Below the pieces are notes generated by a model, which made no database searches, had not been told where the DNA came from, and was given only the letters and a program-made list of their open reading frames with translations. The translations under genes were made by a program, and so were the position numbers. Positions 1 through 4,981 of a stretch of 5,064 bases of DNA are shown here, one piece after another (the stretch's first letter is position 1; each line of letters begins with the position of its first letter). Source of the stretch: AC-52 sp044870295 (lineage in GTDB: Bacteria > Actinomycetota > UBA4738). The DNA lies in contig JBIOYQ010000044.1 in the NCBI GenBank assembly GCA_044870295.1, forward strand, positions 1 to 5,064. The letters are read 5' to 3'.

Positions 1-468
1 CCCAGTGAGAGCGTCGAGAATCGTCCCGGCGGTGACGGTGGAGCATTGGAATGTCAGCGACAGGGTTCCGCCGGAGCATTGCTTCATCCTCCATGCGACC
101 CCGTAGAACAGTCGCGCACCGGTGTCCCAATGCCTGGCCTTGGGATCGGCGGACCCCAACACGACCTGCACGGTGGTTGCGTTCCGGTAGCCCTCTTCCT
201 CGCAAGCTCGGATGAGGGCCTGATCGAAGCCGATCACGCCATCAGTTGGACCGGTGACAGGACCCAGGGCCTGCACACCGTCCGGTGCGGGGATGCCTTC
301 CGACAGCACCAGATTGGGCAGCCGTTCCGCCTTGCAATCGGGAGTCAACTGGCTGGGCGGCGTAGCGGACGGCGTAGGGGAAAGAGTTCCCGTGCCGAGG
401 CTGGCAGGGCGAACTGTGGCGCATCCCGCCAGCAGAAACGGGAGCATTACTCCCACGATCCGCTTCAT
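1..468 (-). CDS. Putative secreted lipoprotein of unknown function, partial (C-terminus beyond the left edge)
   Basis: An open frame of 156 codons starts at the ATG at 468 and is still open at base 1. The N-terminus MKRIVGVMLPFLLAGC is a short lipoprotein signal: Lys-Arg, then a hydrophobic stretch, then a lipobox LAGC with the lipidated Cys at 16. A Thr/Ser/Pro-rich linker (about residues 26-43) follows, as is usual between a lipid anchor and a folded domain. Further Cys residues at 45, 89, 131 and 142 could form disulfides outside the membrane. I recognise no domain, so no function is assigned. By my count about 40 of 156 codons end in A or T, clearly more than in gene 647-1177, which hints at a different origin or weak codon selection. 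The Shine-Dalgarno match is poor (GGGA, 4 nt away), so the mRNA may be leaderless. In-frame TTG codons up to about 12 codons upstream are alternative starts. It is divergent from gene 647-1177. Confidence 0.75.
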   Translation of the reverse strand, partial: MKRIVGVMLPFLLAGCATVRPASLGTGTLSPTPSATPPSQLTPDCKAERLPNLVLSEGIPAPDGVQALGPVTGPTDGVIGFDQALIRACEEEGYRNATTVQVVLGSADPKARHWDTGARLFYGVAWRMKQCSGGTLSLTFQCSTVTAGTILDALTG

Positions 469-475
469 CGATCCC

Positions 476-504
476 AGGATGAGTCTGCTCAGCAAGGCGG
501 TCAA
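476..504 (-). promoter_or_regulatory. Possible weak promoter for the lipoprotein gene
   Basis: Read on the minus strand, TTGACC (504-499) is followed after 17 bases by CATCCT (481-476). The -35 matches consensus at 5 of 6 positions, the -10 at only 3 of 6. The expected transcription start would fall on or next to the ATG at 468, giving a leaderless mRNA. That fits the poor ribosome binding site, but the weak -10 makes this tentative. Confidence 0.3.
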
Positions 505-518
505 GACCGTGGTCCGGG

Positions 519-570
519 GGTTCTTGTGCAGGGGCAGGACTTCTTGTGCAGGAGCGACTTCTAGTGCAAA
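519..570. repeat. Three degenerate direct repeats in the divergent promoter region
   Basis: TTCTTGTGCA occurs at 521-530 and again at 541-550, each followed by GG-x-GC. A third, imperfect copy, TTCTAGTGCA, lies at 559-568. The starts are 20 and 18 bases apart, close to two helical turns, so proteins bound to the copies would sit roughly on one face of the DNA. The repeats lie between the divergent lipoprotein and regulator genes, just upstream of the -35 of the regulator promoter. They could be activator or repressor sites. I recognise no known binding motif, and a non-functional tandem duplication is the alternative. Confidence 0.5.
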
Positions 571-581
571 GCCGGCTCCGT

Positions 582-610
582 TTGACTGAATGTAACCATG
601 TAACTATCAT
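582..610 (+). promoter_or_regulatory. Sigma70-type promoter for the gene at 647
   Basis: TTGACT (582-587) and TATCAT (605-610) each match the housekeeping consensus at 5 of 6 positions and are separated by exactly 17 bases. Transcription should start near 616-618, giving an untranslated leader of about 30 bases that contains the ribosome binding site AAGGAGG (635-641). It is the best promoter in the window, and the spacer and -10 are covered by the ATGTAA repeats described separately. Confidence 0.7.
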
Positions 611-615
611 TACAT
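590..615. promoter_or_regulatory. Operator-like ATGTAA repeats over the promoter of gene 647
   Basis: ATGTAAC occurs at 590-596 and 598-604 (8-base period), and the inverted form ATTACAT follows at 609-615. The last two copies form a perfect palindrome, ATGTAA-N6-TTACAT (598-615). The block covers most of the -35/-10 spacer, the -10 and the bases just after it, which is where a repressor would stop RNA polymerase from binding. Tandem half-sites of 7-8 bases are typical of ribbon-helix-helix repressors such as MetJ and Omega, and the gene downstream looks like such a protein. Autorepression is therefore a reasonable inference, but it is not shown. Confidence 0.55.
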
Positions 616-646
616 CCCAGGTCAGAAGTCCCAGAAGGAGGCAAGC

Positions 647-1177
647 ATGCGCGGGTACGCGAGCGAGGAAGAGCTGAAGGGTTGGTTCACCGGCAGGATC
701 CCCGAGGGGCTGTACAGCGGGCCGCCCGAGATCGACATGGACCGCGAGGAGATCCTGATCGTGGGCGCGCTCCCCGACGTGGACGCGGGCAAGGGGGCGA
801 GCGCAGAGGCCCTTCGGGCCGCTCGGGCTGGCCGTATCAAGCAGCATCGCGAGGACACTCGGGAGGCTCGCATGGCCATCGCCCGCGAGGCCGAGCACCG
901 GTTCGGCAAGAAGGTCTCGTGGGGCGCCACCTGCGGCGACGTGACCGAGCTGTTCACCGCACTCTCGGTCCCCGTCATGACCCGCCTGCGCATGCCGCAG
1001 CGCGAGGTCCTCGACACGCTGGTGAACGCCGGCGTCGCCCGCAGCCGCAGCCACGCGCTGGCGTGGTGCGTGAAGCTGGTGGCGGAGCACCAGGGCGAGT
1101 GGATCGAGAAGCTGAAGGAAGCGCTCTCCAGCGTGCGGCAGGTTCGATCCGAGGGACCGGGGTTCGGGCAGGTCTAG
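647..1177 (+). CDS. Hypothetical protein with probable C-terminal ribbon-helix-helix DNA-binding segment
   Basis: This encodes 176 residues. The ATG at 647 lies 5 nt after a near-perfect ribosome binding site (AAGGAGG, 635-641), which fixes the start. Residues 109-147 look like a ribbon-helix-helix fold: a short strand (PVMTRLRM), a helix (about 117-129), a turn with SRS (133-135), and a second helix to about 148. A charged tail follows. The N-terminal two thirds is not a known domain to me: it has an acidic start, a predicted strand near EEILIVG (34-40), a long charged helix (about 53-85) and a GKKVSWGATCGD segment (87-98). Ribbon-helix-helix proteins usually bind DNA as dimers of dimers and often repress their own gene, which fits the repeats at 590-615. 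No toxin gene sits next to it. Third positions are almost all G or C. The assignment rests on pattern only; a non-DNA-binding protein is the alternative. Confidence 0.85.
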   Translation: MRGYASEEELKGWFTGRIPEGLYSGPPEIDMDREEILIVGALPDVDAGKGASAEALRAARAGRIKQHREDTREARMAIAREAEHRFGKKVSWGATCGDVTELFTALSVPVMTRLRMPQREVLDTLVNAGVARSRSHALAWCVKLVAEHQGEWIEKLKEALSSVRQVRSEGPGFGQV

Positions 1178-1608
1178 GGCGAAGCGACTCGCTGAGACAG
1201 CTGCCGCAGGCTCTGCCGGAAGTTGTAGCGAAGCACGGGCGAGTACAGCAACAGCGCGATCGCACCCAGCACCGGTGGTGGCATGCGCAGATTCTCGGTC
1301 CACGTGAACCTGGTGCCGCCGCCGACGGCCTCGAGCCGCCACTCAGCCACCCCGCGCACCAGCCCGCGGTGCTCGATCGCCATACGTTCGTTCGGCTCCC
1401 ACGCGGTGACCACCAGCTCGTCCGTCACCAGGGGCACACCCAGCACCTTCGTGCGCACCGCCAGGCGCATCCCCTCCTCTTCCGCCTCGCCGAGCAGCCG
1501 GACCCACGCCACGTCGGGCATCCATTCCGGGTAGCGGCGCCAGTCCGCCAGGACCGCCCAGACCCGTTCCGTCGGGGCCGCCAGCGTGATCTCCAGCTCG
1601 ATCCTCAC
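1174..1608 (-). CDS. SRPBCC / polyketide cyclase-like family protein
   Basis: This encodes 144 residues, a usual length for a single-domain SRPBCC (START-like, helix-grip) protein. The opening strand IELEITLAAPTERVWAVLADW, followed by RRYPEWMPDV (residues 24-33), is the family signature: a beta strand, the short helices, and the 'P-x-x-W' segment. Later strands are visible at about 46-55, 60-70 and 74-81, then GVAEWRLEAVGGGTRFTWTENL (86-107). The long C-terminal helix (about 115-140) closes the hydrophobic cavity. Such proteins bind or act on lipids, polyketides or other hydrophobic ligands; the ligand cannot be told here. I chose the GTG at 1608 because AGGGA (1616-1620) lies 7 nt upstream and the domain begins at once. 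An in-frame ATG at 1650 would add 14 basic residues. The TAG stop shares the tetranucleotide CTAG (1174-1177) with the stop of the facing gene. Confidence 0.85.
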   Translation of the reverse strand: MRIELEITLAAPTERVWAVLADWRRYPEWMPDVAWVRLLGEAEEEGMRLAVRTKVLGVPLVTDELVVTAWEPNERMAIEHRGLVRGVAEWRLEAVGGGTRFTWTENLRMPPPVLGAIALLLYSPVLRYNFRQSLRQLSQRVASP

Positions 1609-1624
1609 GACCAGATCCCTTCGC

Positions 1625-1653
1625 TTGACCCGCCTCGCGGTCCCGGGCATAGT
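1625..1653 (+). promoter_or_regulatory. Promoter for the DUF2269-like gene
   Basis: TTGACC (1625-1630, 5 of 6) and CATAGT (1648-1653, 4 of 6) are separated by 17 bases. The expected start near 1660 leaves about 24 untranslated bases before the ATG at 1684. It lies in the 75-base gap shared with the divergent SRPBCC gene. I see only poor matches for a promoter in the other direction. Confidence 0.5.
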
Positions 1654-1661
1654 TCGCCCGG
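1643..1661. promoter_or_regulatory. Palindrome around the -10 of the DUF2269-like gene
   Basis: CCGGGC-N7-GCCCGG is a perfect 6+6 inverted repeat whose centre (1652) lies in the proposed -10 element. It is placed like a repressor site, and being only 75 bases from both start codons it could affect both divergent genes. In such GC-rich DNA a 6-bp GC-only palindrome can also arise by chance. Confidence 0.35.
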
Positions 1662-1683
1662 CCTGCCGTCGACGAGGGAGGAC

Positions 1684-2181
1684 ATGGTGATCGCCACCTT
1701 CACCTGGTTCCAGTTCTGGCTCATCCTGCACATCCTGGCGGTCGTCGCGGCGTTCGGGCCAACCTTCGCCTTCGGCCTCATCTTCGCCGTTGGACAGCGC
1801 CAGCCCATGCACATGGGATTCGCCGCCGAGATCACCGACGTCATCCAGCGCCGGATGACCATCCCGCTGGCCGTCATCGTGCCCTTCCTCGGACTCGCCC
1901 TCATCATCACCGGCCGGTTCGACCTGTGGAAGTCCGAGTGGCTGGTCGTTGCCATCATCCTGTACACGATCCTTTTCTTCTTCGCGCTGCTGGTGCAGAA
2001 CCGGAACGGCGCCAAGCTCGCCCGGCTGTTGAGGGATCTGCCTCCTGGAACGCAGCCCCCGGCCGAGGTCCCCGCGCTCGGCAAGAAGCTGCAGATGGGC
2101 GGATCGTTCATGGGCCTGATGTTCGTGGCCATCCTGGTCCTGATGGTCTGGCGGCCGGGGAGCTGCCAGGGCATCTGCTGA
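1684..2181 (+). CDS. DUF2269-like integral membrane protein
   Basis: This encodes 165 residues with four hydrophobic segments, at about 12-35, 59-77, 85-104 and 139-156. The helix order, the early Leu-His (LILHILAV, His16) followed by Gly, and the closing LMVWRPG (153-159) resemble the DUF2269 family of small predicted membrane proteins of unknown role, which often end in a 'Met-Val-x-x-Pro' segment. A basic/amphipathic stretch (105-137) links helices 3 and 4 and carries most of the soluble charge. Nothing suggests catalysis or transport. GAGGGAGG (1674-1681) serves as ribosome binding site. It is unusually close to the ATG at 1684, so the GTG at 1687, better spaced, may be the real start and would remove one residue. 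The last codons include Cys161 and Cys165. The stop lies 10 bases from the stop of the facing transporter gene. Confidence 0.8.
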   Translation: MVIATFTWFQFWLILHILAVVAAFGPTFAFGLIFAVGQRQPMHMGFAAEITDVIQRRMTIPLAVIVPFLGLALIITGRFDLWKSEWLVVAIILYTILFFFALLVQNRNGAKLARLLRDLPPGTQPPAEVPALGKKLQMGGSFMGLMFVAILVLMVWRPGSCQGIC

Positions 2182-2204
2182 CAGGGCAGGGTCAGGCCAG
2201 CTCC
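2159..2204. terminator. Inverted repeat at the convergent ends of the DUF2269-like and MFS genes
   Basis: GGAGCTG (2159-2165) pairs with CAGCTCC (2198-2204). A competing stem CTGCC/GGCAG (2163-2167 with 2185-2189) lies inside it. Both stop codons fall within the hairpin, so it could act as a terminator in both directions. There is no T-tract and the loop is long, so support is weak. Confidence 0.25.
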
Positions 2205-3478
2205 TCGTCGAGCAGGGGCGCCTCGCTCTGGGAGGACGGGCCGCTTGGGCGCGCGCGCAAGGTCTCGGGCGTTCGCGCCACCAGGATCACCGCGACGATC
2301 ACGGGAAGGGCCATGATCGCGAAGGCCCCCTTGAAGCCGAAGGCCCCGGCGGAGACGCCCGCGACCAGCGGCCCGAGCACGAACCCCAGGTCGCCGAAGA
2401 ACCGGAAGAGGCCGACCGCCGTCCCCGAGCCCTGGGCCGGCGCGACGTCGGCCAGCATGGCGGCCGGCCCGCTCGCCGCCGATCCCGACGTCAGCCCCAA
2501 GATGCCCATCAGGATGCCCAGCATGACCGGCGTGCTCGCCCATCCGACGACGGCTGTCATCACGGCCAGCGCCGAGAGCGACGGAATGAGAACCCGCTTG
2601 CGTCCGAATCGATCCGAGAAACTCCCGGCCGGATAGAGCACGATGAACTCGGCCGTGACGGCGATGGCGAACACGCCGCCGATCCCCACGGTGGACATGC
2701 CCAGCGCTTCCTTCCCGAACAGCGGCACCAGCGTGTCGTAGCCGCCGGCCACCACCCAGAAGAACACCATGTTCAGCAGGATCACGGTGACGAACGCTCG
2801 GTCGCGGAGCAGCTCGGCGATCTGCGTCCGGGTCACGCGCCATCCCGCCGCCGCAACCTGTCCGTCTCCGCTCACCGCCGCGTGCGTCTTCGGCGGCGAC
2901 GGCATGAACCGCAGATACAGGACGCCGGAAACGAAGCACAGCCCCGCGTACACGAACAACGGGGTTCGCAAGCCCCACACGTGCGCCACCACGCCGCCGA
3001 TCGGGCCTCCGGCGATGATCCCGACGTTCAACGACCCGTAGAACACGCTCATCGTCCGGCCCATGCGATCGCTCGGGACCACCTTCAAGAGGTAGCTGTA
3101 GAGCGCGGCGAAGAACAGCGACGAGCCGAGCCCTCCGATGCCTCGGAACAGCACCACCAGCGCGAAGCTCTTCGCCAACCCCGCCAGCAGGGCCGAGACG
3201 CCCACGAACAGCACGCCGATCATGGCCGAGAGGCGTTCTCCGCGGCGGTCCACGATCGGTCCGGCGATCGGGTCGAACACCAGTCGCGCCAGGGCGAACG
3301 CTGAGATCAGCAGGCTGGCCACGTCGTAGCTGACCCCGAAGGATCGAGCGTAGAGCGGAAGGATCGGAGCGATGATCCCGAAGCCCAGCATGATGACGAA
3401 CACCAGCAGGACCACGATCCGCACGGCCGGGTCGCCCAGGATCTGTCGGAGACTGACCTTCTCCGCCGTTCCCTCCAT
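2192..3478 (-). CDS. Major facilitator superfamily transporter (DHA1-like, probable efflux pump)
   Basis: This encodes 428 residues, a typical length for a 12-helix MFS carrier. The first helix (about 20-42) contains GFGIIAPILPLYAR. The family motif A appears twice, as expected from the duplicated halves: GPIVDRRGER (73-82), after helix 2, and GSFSDRFGRKR (285-295), after helix 8. Helix 4 has the conserved Arg (FRGIGGLGSS, Arg112). Helix 5 has a GGPIGG segment (157-162) close to motif C of drug:proton antiporters. A charged loop (about 193-226) separates the two six-helix halves, and a Ser/Pro/Glu-rich soluble tail (405-428) ends the protein. Export of a drug or metabolite driven by protons is likely; the substrate cannot be told. 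The ATG at 3478 lies 6 nt after AGGA. The gene is convergent with the DUF2269-like gene (10 bases between stops) and divergent from hutI, with no evidence that it carries histidine or its products. Confidence 0.93.
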   Translation of the reverse strand: MEGTAEKVSLRQILGDPAVRIVVLLVFVIMLGFGIIAPILPLYARSFGVSYDVASLLISAFALARLVFDPIAGPIVDRRGERLSAMIGVLFVGVSALLAGLAKSFALVVLFRGIGGLGSSLFFAALYSYLLKVVPSDRMGRTMSVFYGSLNVGIIAGGPIGGVVAHVWGLRTPLFVYAGLCFVSGVLYLRFMPSPPKTHAAVSGDGQVAAAGWRVTRTQIAELLRDRAFVTVILLNMVFFWVVAGGYDTLVPLFGKEALGMSTVGIGGVFAIAVTAEFIVLYPAGSFSDRFGRKRVLIPSLSALAVMTAVVGWASTPVMLGILMGILGLTSGSAASGPAAMLADVAPAQGSGTAVGLFRFFGDLGFVLGPLVAGVSAGAFGFKGAFAIMALPVIVAVILVARTPETLRARPSGPSSQSEAPLLDEELA

Positions 3479-3568
3479 CTATGGTCCTGCTACGGTTCGC
3501 GGGGGGACGTGACGGCACACGGCCGGAGAGTCTAACTGCGGTGCCGTCGGGCTTAGGAAGGAGCGGGG

Positions 3569-3754
3569 GTGACTGGCTCGAAATGGGTGCCGGAAGGGGA
3601 GCTGCCCGCATGCCCCCCTCCCGGCGATCGCAGCGCCCGAGCGCCCTCCCGTGCGCTGCACCTGCCTTGCGGCAGGGTTGTCGTTGATCGCGGGCAGACA
3701 CCTCTTGCATCGGCAAGAACGCCTCGCTTCCTGAGCAAGCAGCGGTCGCCGTGA
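3569..3754 (+). CDS. Doubtful 61-codon ORF overlapping the hutI start
   Basis: The GTG at 3569 follows a strong ribosome binding site (AAGGAG, 3558-3563, 5 nt spacing), better than that of hutI. The stop TGA (3752-3754) overlaps the hutI GTG in the sequence GTGA, the usual arrangement for translational coupling. The peptide starts MTGSKWVPEGELPACPPPGD and becomes Arg/Ser/Ala/Pro-rich. It has one His only, so it is not a histidine attenuation peptide. About 19 of 61 codons end in A or T, a weaker coding bias than in the neighbouring genes, and the region is full of inverted repeats that could explain the sequence without translation. It resembles no family I know. It could be a regulatory leader ORF, or chance. 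Confidence 0.25.
   Translation: MTGSKWVPEGELPACPPPGDRSARAPSRALHLPCGRVVVDRGQTPLASARTPRFLSKQRSP
3588..3626. repeat. Long imperfect hairpin between the MFS and hutI genes
   Basis: GCCGG (3589-3593) pairs with CCGGC (3621-3625). After an A/C mismatch, AGGGG (3595-3599) pairs with CCCCT (3615-3619), and after a second A/C mismatch GC (3601-3602) pairs with GC (3612-3613), leaving a 9-base loop. That makes twelve Watson-Crick pairs. There is no T-tract on either side, and both flanking genes point away, so a terminator is unlikely. It may be part of a structured leader of hutI (or, antisense, of the MFS gene), or a protein-binding site. Confidence 0.5.
3630..3659. repeat. Inverted repeat (second hairpin before hutI)
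   Basis: GCAGCGC (3630-3636) pairs perfectly with GCGCTGC (3653-3659) across a 16-base loop. It begins four bases after the preceding hairpin, so the two could stack in an RNA. Confidence 0.4.
3661..3676. repeat. Inverted repeat (third hairpin before hutI)
   Basis: CCTGCC-TTGC-GGCAGG is a perfect 6-bp stem with a 4-base loop. It starts one base after the second hairpin and lies about 75 bases before the hutI start. The following GGTTGTCGTTG is only mildly T-rich, so a transcription attenuator is possible but poorly supported. Confidence 0.4.
3703..3718. promoter_or_regulatory. Palindrome upstream of hutI, possible operator
   Basis: TCTTGC-ATCG-GCAAGA is a perfect 6-bp inverted repeat ending 32 bases before the hutI GTG. 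The inner CTTG-N6-CAAG has the same spacing as the CTTG...CAAG operators that I recall for HutC, the GntR-family repressor of hut genes in pseudomonads, although the centre differs. No hutC is in the window. It could be an operator for a local or distant regulator, or the last hairpin of a structured leader. Confidence 0.4.
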
Positions 3755-4980
3755 CCGACGGCGTGGTGCTTGCGCCCACCCTGATCACGGCCGGTGGGCG
3801 GCCTCCTCCGCTGCGAGGCGGCGAGCTCGGTTCGCTCGAGGTCATCCGTGACGGAGCGGTGGCATGGCGCGACAGCGTGATCGTCTACGCCGGCCCGGCG
3901 CACGGCCTGCCTTCGGATCTGCCGGATCCGGTGCGGGTCACCGGCGCGGTCATCCCCGGGTTCGTCGACTGCCACACCCATCTGCCGTTCTTCGGATGGC
4001 GGGCGGACGAGTTCGAGGCGCGGCTGGCGGGCCGGACCTACCGTGACGTGCAGGGAGGCGGCGGCGGCATCCTGCGCAGCGCCAGGATGCTGGCCGACGC
4101 GTCCGAGGAGGACGTTGTGGCGTTCTGCCGGCCGCTGGCCGCGGAGATGCTGGCCAACGGGACGACCGCGTTCGAGATGAAGACGGGCTACGGGTTGAGC
4201 GTCGAGGCCGAGCTTCGGCAGGCGTGGATCGCCCGTCGCTTGGCGTCAGAGATCCCCCAGACCACCACCGTCACGTTGCTGGTCTGTCATGTGGTGCCGG
4301 AAGGGATGTCGCGGGACGCGTGGGTCGACGAGGTGTGCGAGCGCCTGATACCCCAGGCCGTGGAGGACGCCCTGGTCGACGCCGTCGATGTCTACGTCGA
4401 GGACATCGCGTTCTCCTTGGAGGACCTGGCGAAGGTGGCGGCCGTCGCGGCGTCGTTCCGCTTGCCCGTGCGGTGCCACGCCGATCAATTGGGACCGTCT
4501 GGAGCGGCCGAGGCCGCCGCGGCCCTGGGAGCGCGCAGCGCCGACCACCTGAATCACGTCAGTCCGGAGGGCGTGCGCGCGCTGGGCGGTGGCGAGACCG
4601 CAGCCGTGCTGCTGCCCGTGTCGACGTTGTTCCTTCGGGCGCAGCCGCCTCCGGTCGCCGACCTCCTGGCCGCGGGCGCTCCCCTCGCGCTGTCGACGGA
4701 CTTCAACCCCGGCACGTCGCCGAGCGCGTCGATCCCCGAGGCGATTGCCGTGGGTTCGTCGCTCTACCGGTTGCCACCGACGTTCGCCATCGGGGCGGCC
4801 ACGTTGAACGCGGCGTGGGTCCTGGGCCTGCACGAGCGACTCGGTTCGCTAGAGCCGGGCAAGCGCGCCGACTTCGTGGTGTTGGATTCCGAGGACGTGG
4901 CGATGGTCCCTTATCGTCCCGGCCACAATCCCGTGGCCGAGACGTGGGTCGGGGGAGAGCGCGTCTGGGAGCGTCCTTGA
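3751..4980 (+). CDS. hutI: Imidazolonepropionase (EC 3.5.2.7)
   Basis: This enzyme opens the ring of 4-imidazolone-5-propanoate to give N-formimino-L-glutamate, the third step of histidine degradation; it is cytoplasmic and metal-dependent. The 409 residues match the family length. Amidohydrolase features appear in order: metal ligands in DCHTH (His75, His77); substrate-loop residues FGWRADEFEARLAG (Arg84); the GGGGGI loop (102-107); MKTGYGL (143-149, Tyr147; usually KSGYGL); His180 in CHVVP; metal ligand His243 in RCHADQL; SADHL (His266); and the metal ligand Asp317 in STDFNPGTSP. The C-terminal LGSLEPGKRADFVVLD (364-379) is the usual closing strand of the small beta domain. Gln246 stands where some family members have Glu. 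The GTG at 3751 gives the usual N-terminus (MTDGVVLAPTLITAGG), but the ribosome binding site is poor (AGCGG), so leaderless or coupled translation is possible. No other hut gene adjoins it. Confidence 0.96.
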   Translation: MTDGVVLAPTLITAGGRPPPLRGGELGSLEVIRDGAVAWRDSVIVYAGPAHGLPSDLPDPVRVTGAVIPGFVDCHTHLPFFGWRADEFEARLAGRTYRDVQGGGGGILRSARMLADASEEDVVAFCRPLAAEMLANGTTAFEMKTGYGLSVEAELRQAWIARRLASEIPQTTTVTLLVCHVVPEGMSRDAWVDEVCERLIPQAVEDALVDAVDVYVEDIAFSLEDLAKVAAVAASFRLPVRCHADQLGPSGAAEAAAALGARSADHLNHVSPEGVRALGGGETAAVLLPVSTLFLRAQPPPVADLLAAGAPLALSTDFNPGTSPSASIPEAIAVGSSLYRLPPTFAIGAATLNAAWVLGLHERLGSLEPGKRADFVVLDSEDVAMVPYRPGHNPVAETWVGGERVWERP

Positions 4981-4981
4981 C

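Noticed and set aside
46..564. A plus-strand 172-codon open frame antisense to the lipoprotein
   Set aside because: The minus-strand frame has a signal peptide, lipobox and linker in the right order. The plus-strand frame has no ribosome binding site or recognisable feature and runs through the direct repeats.
242..1342. A 366-codon minus-strand open frame across the regulator gene
   Set aside because: It is antisense to 647-1177, crosses a strong plus-strand promoter, and overlaps the SRPBCC and lipoprotein genes in other frames. It shows no recognisable motif.
1609..1683. A promoter for the SRPBCC gene on the minus strand
   Set aside because: The best pair (GTCGAC with TATGCC at 16 bases) is too far from consensus to report.
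682..2181. A plus-strand open frame of 499 codons that would fuse about 330 residues to the DUF2269-like protein
   Set aside because: The upstream part is Arg/Gly/Pro/His-rich, overlaps the well-supported genes at 647-1177 and 1174-1608 in another frame, and has no family resemblance. The DUF2269-like domain begins at the ATG at 1684 with its own ribosome binding site.
3567..3602. ZTP (pfl) riboswitch: GTGACTGGC at 3569 and GGGGAGC at 3596
   Set aside because: The two short matches are suggestive, but the conserved 3' CCGCCTGGGC segment is absent and the stems do not form in the required order. hutI is also not a purine or folate gene.
3523..3625. Glycine riboswitch: GGAGAG near 3525 and GCCGGAAGGGG at 3589
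   Set aside because: The conserved CTCTCAGG-type closing segment and following A-rich part are missing, and the spacing between the two matching pieces is too long.
1605..3845. A 746-codon minus-strand open frame
   Set aside because: It is antisense to the DUF2269-like gene and in another frame of the MFS gene. The translation is Arg/Gly/Ala-rich and low in complexity, as expected for a shadow frame in GC-rich DNA.
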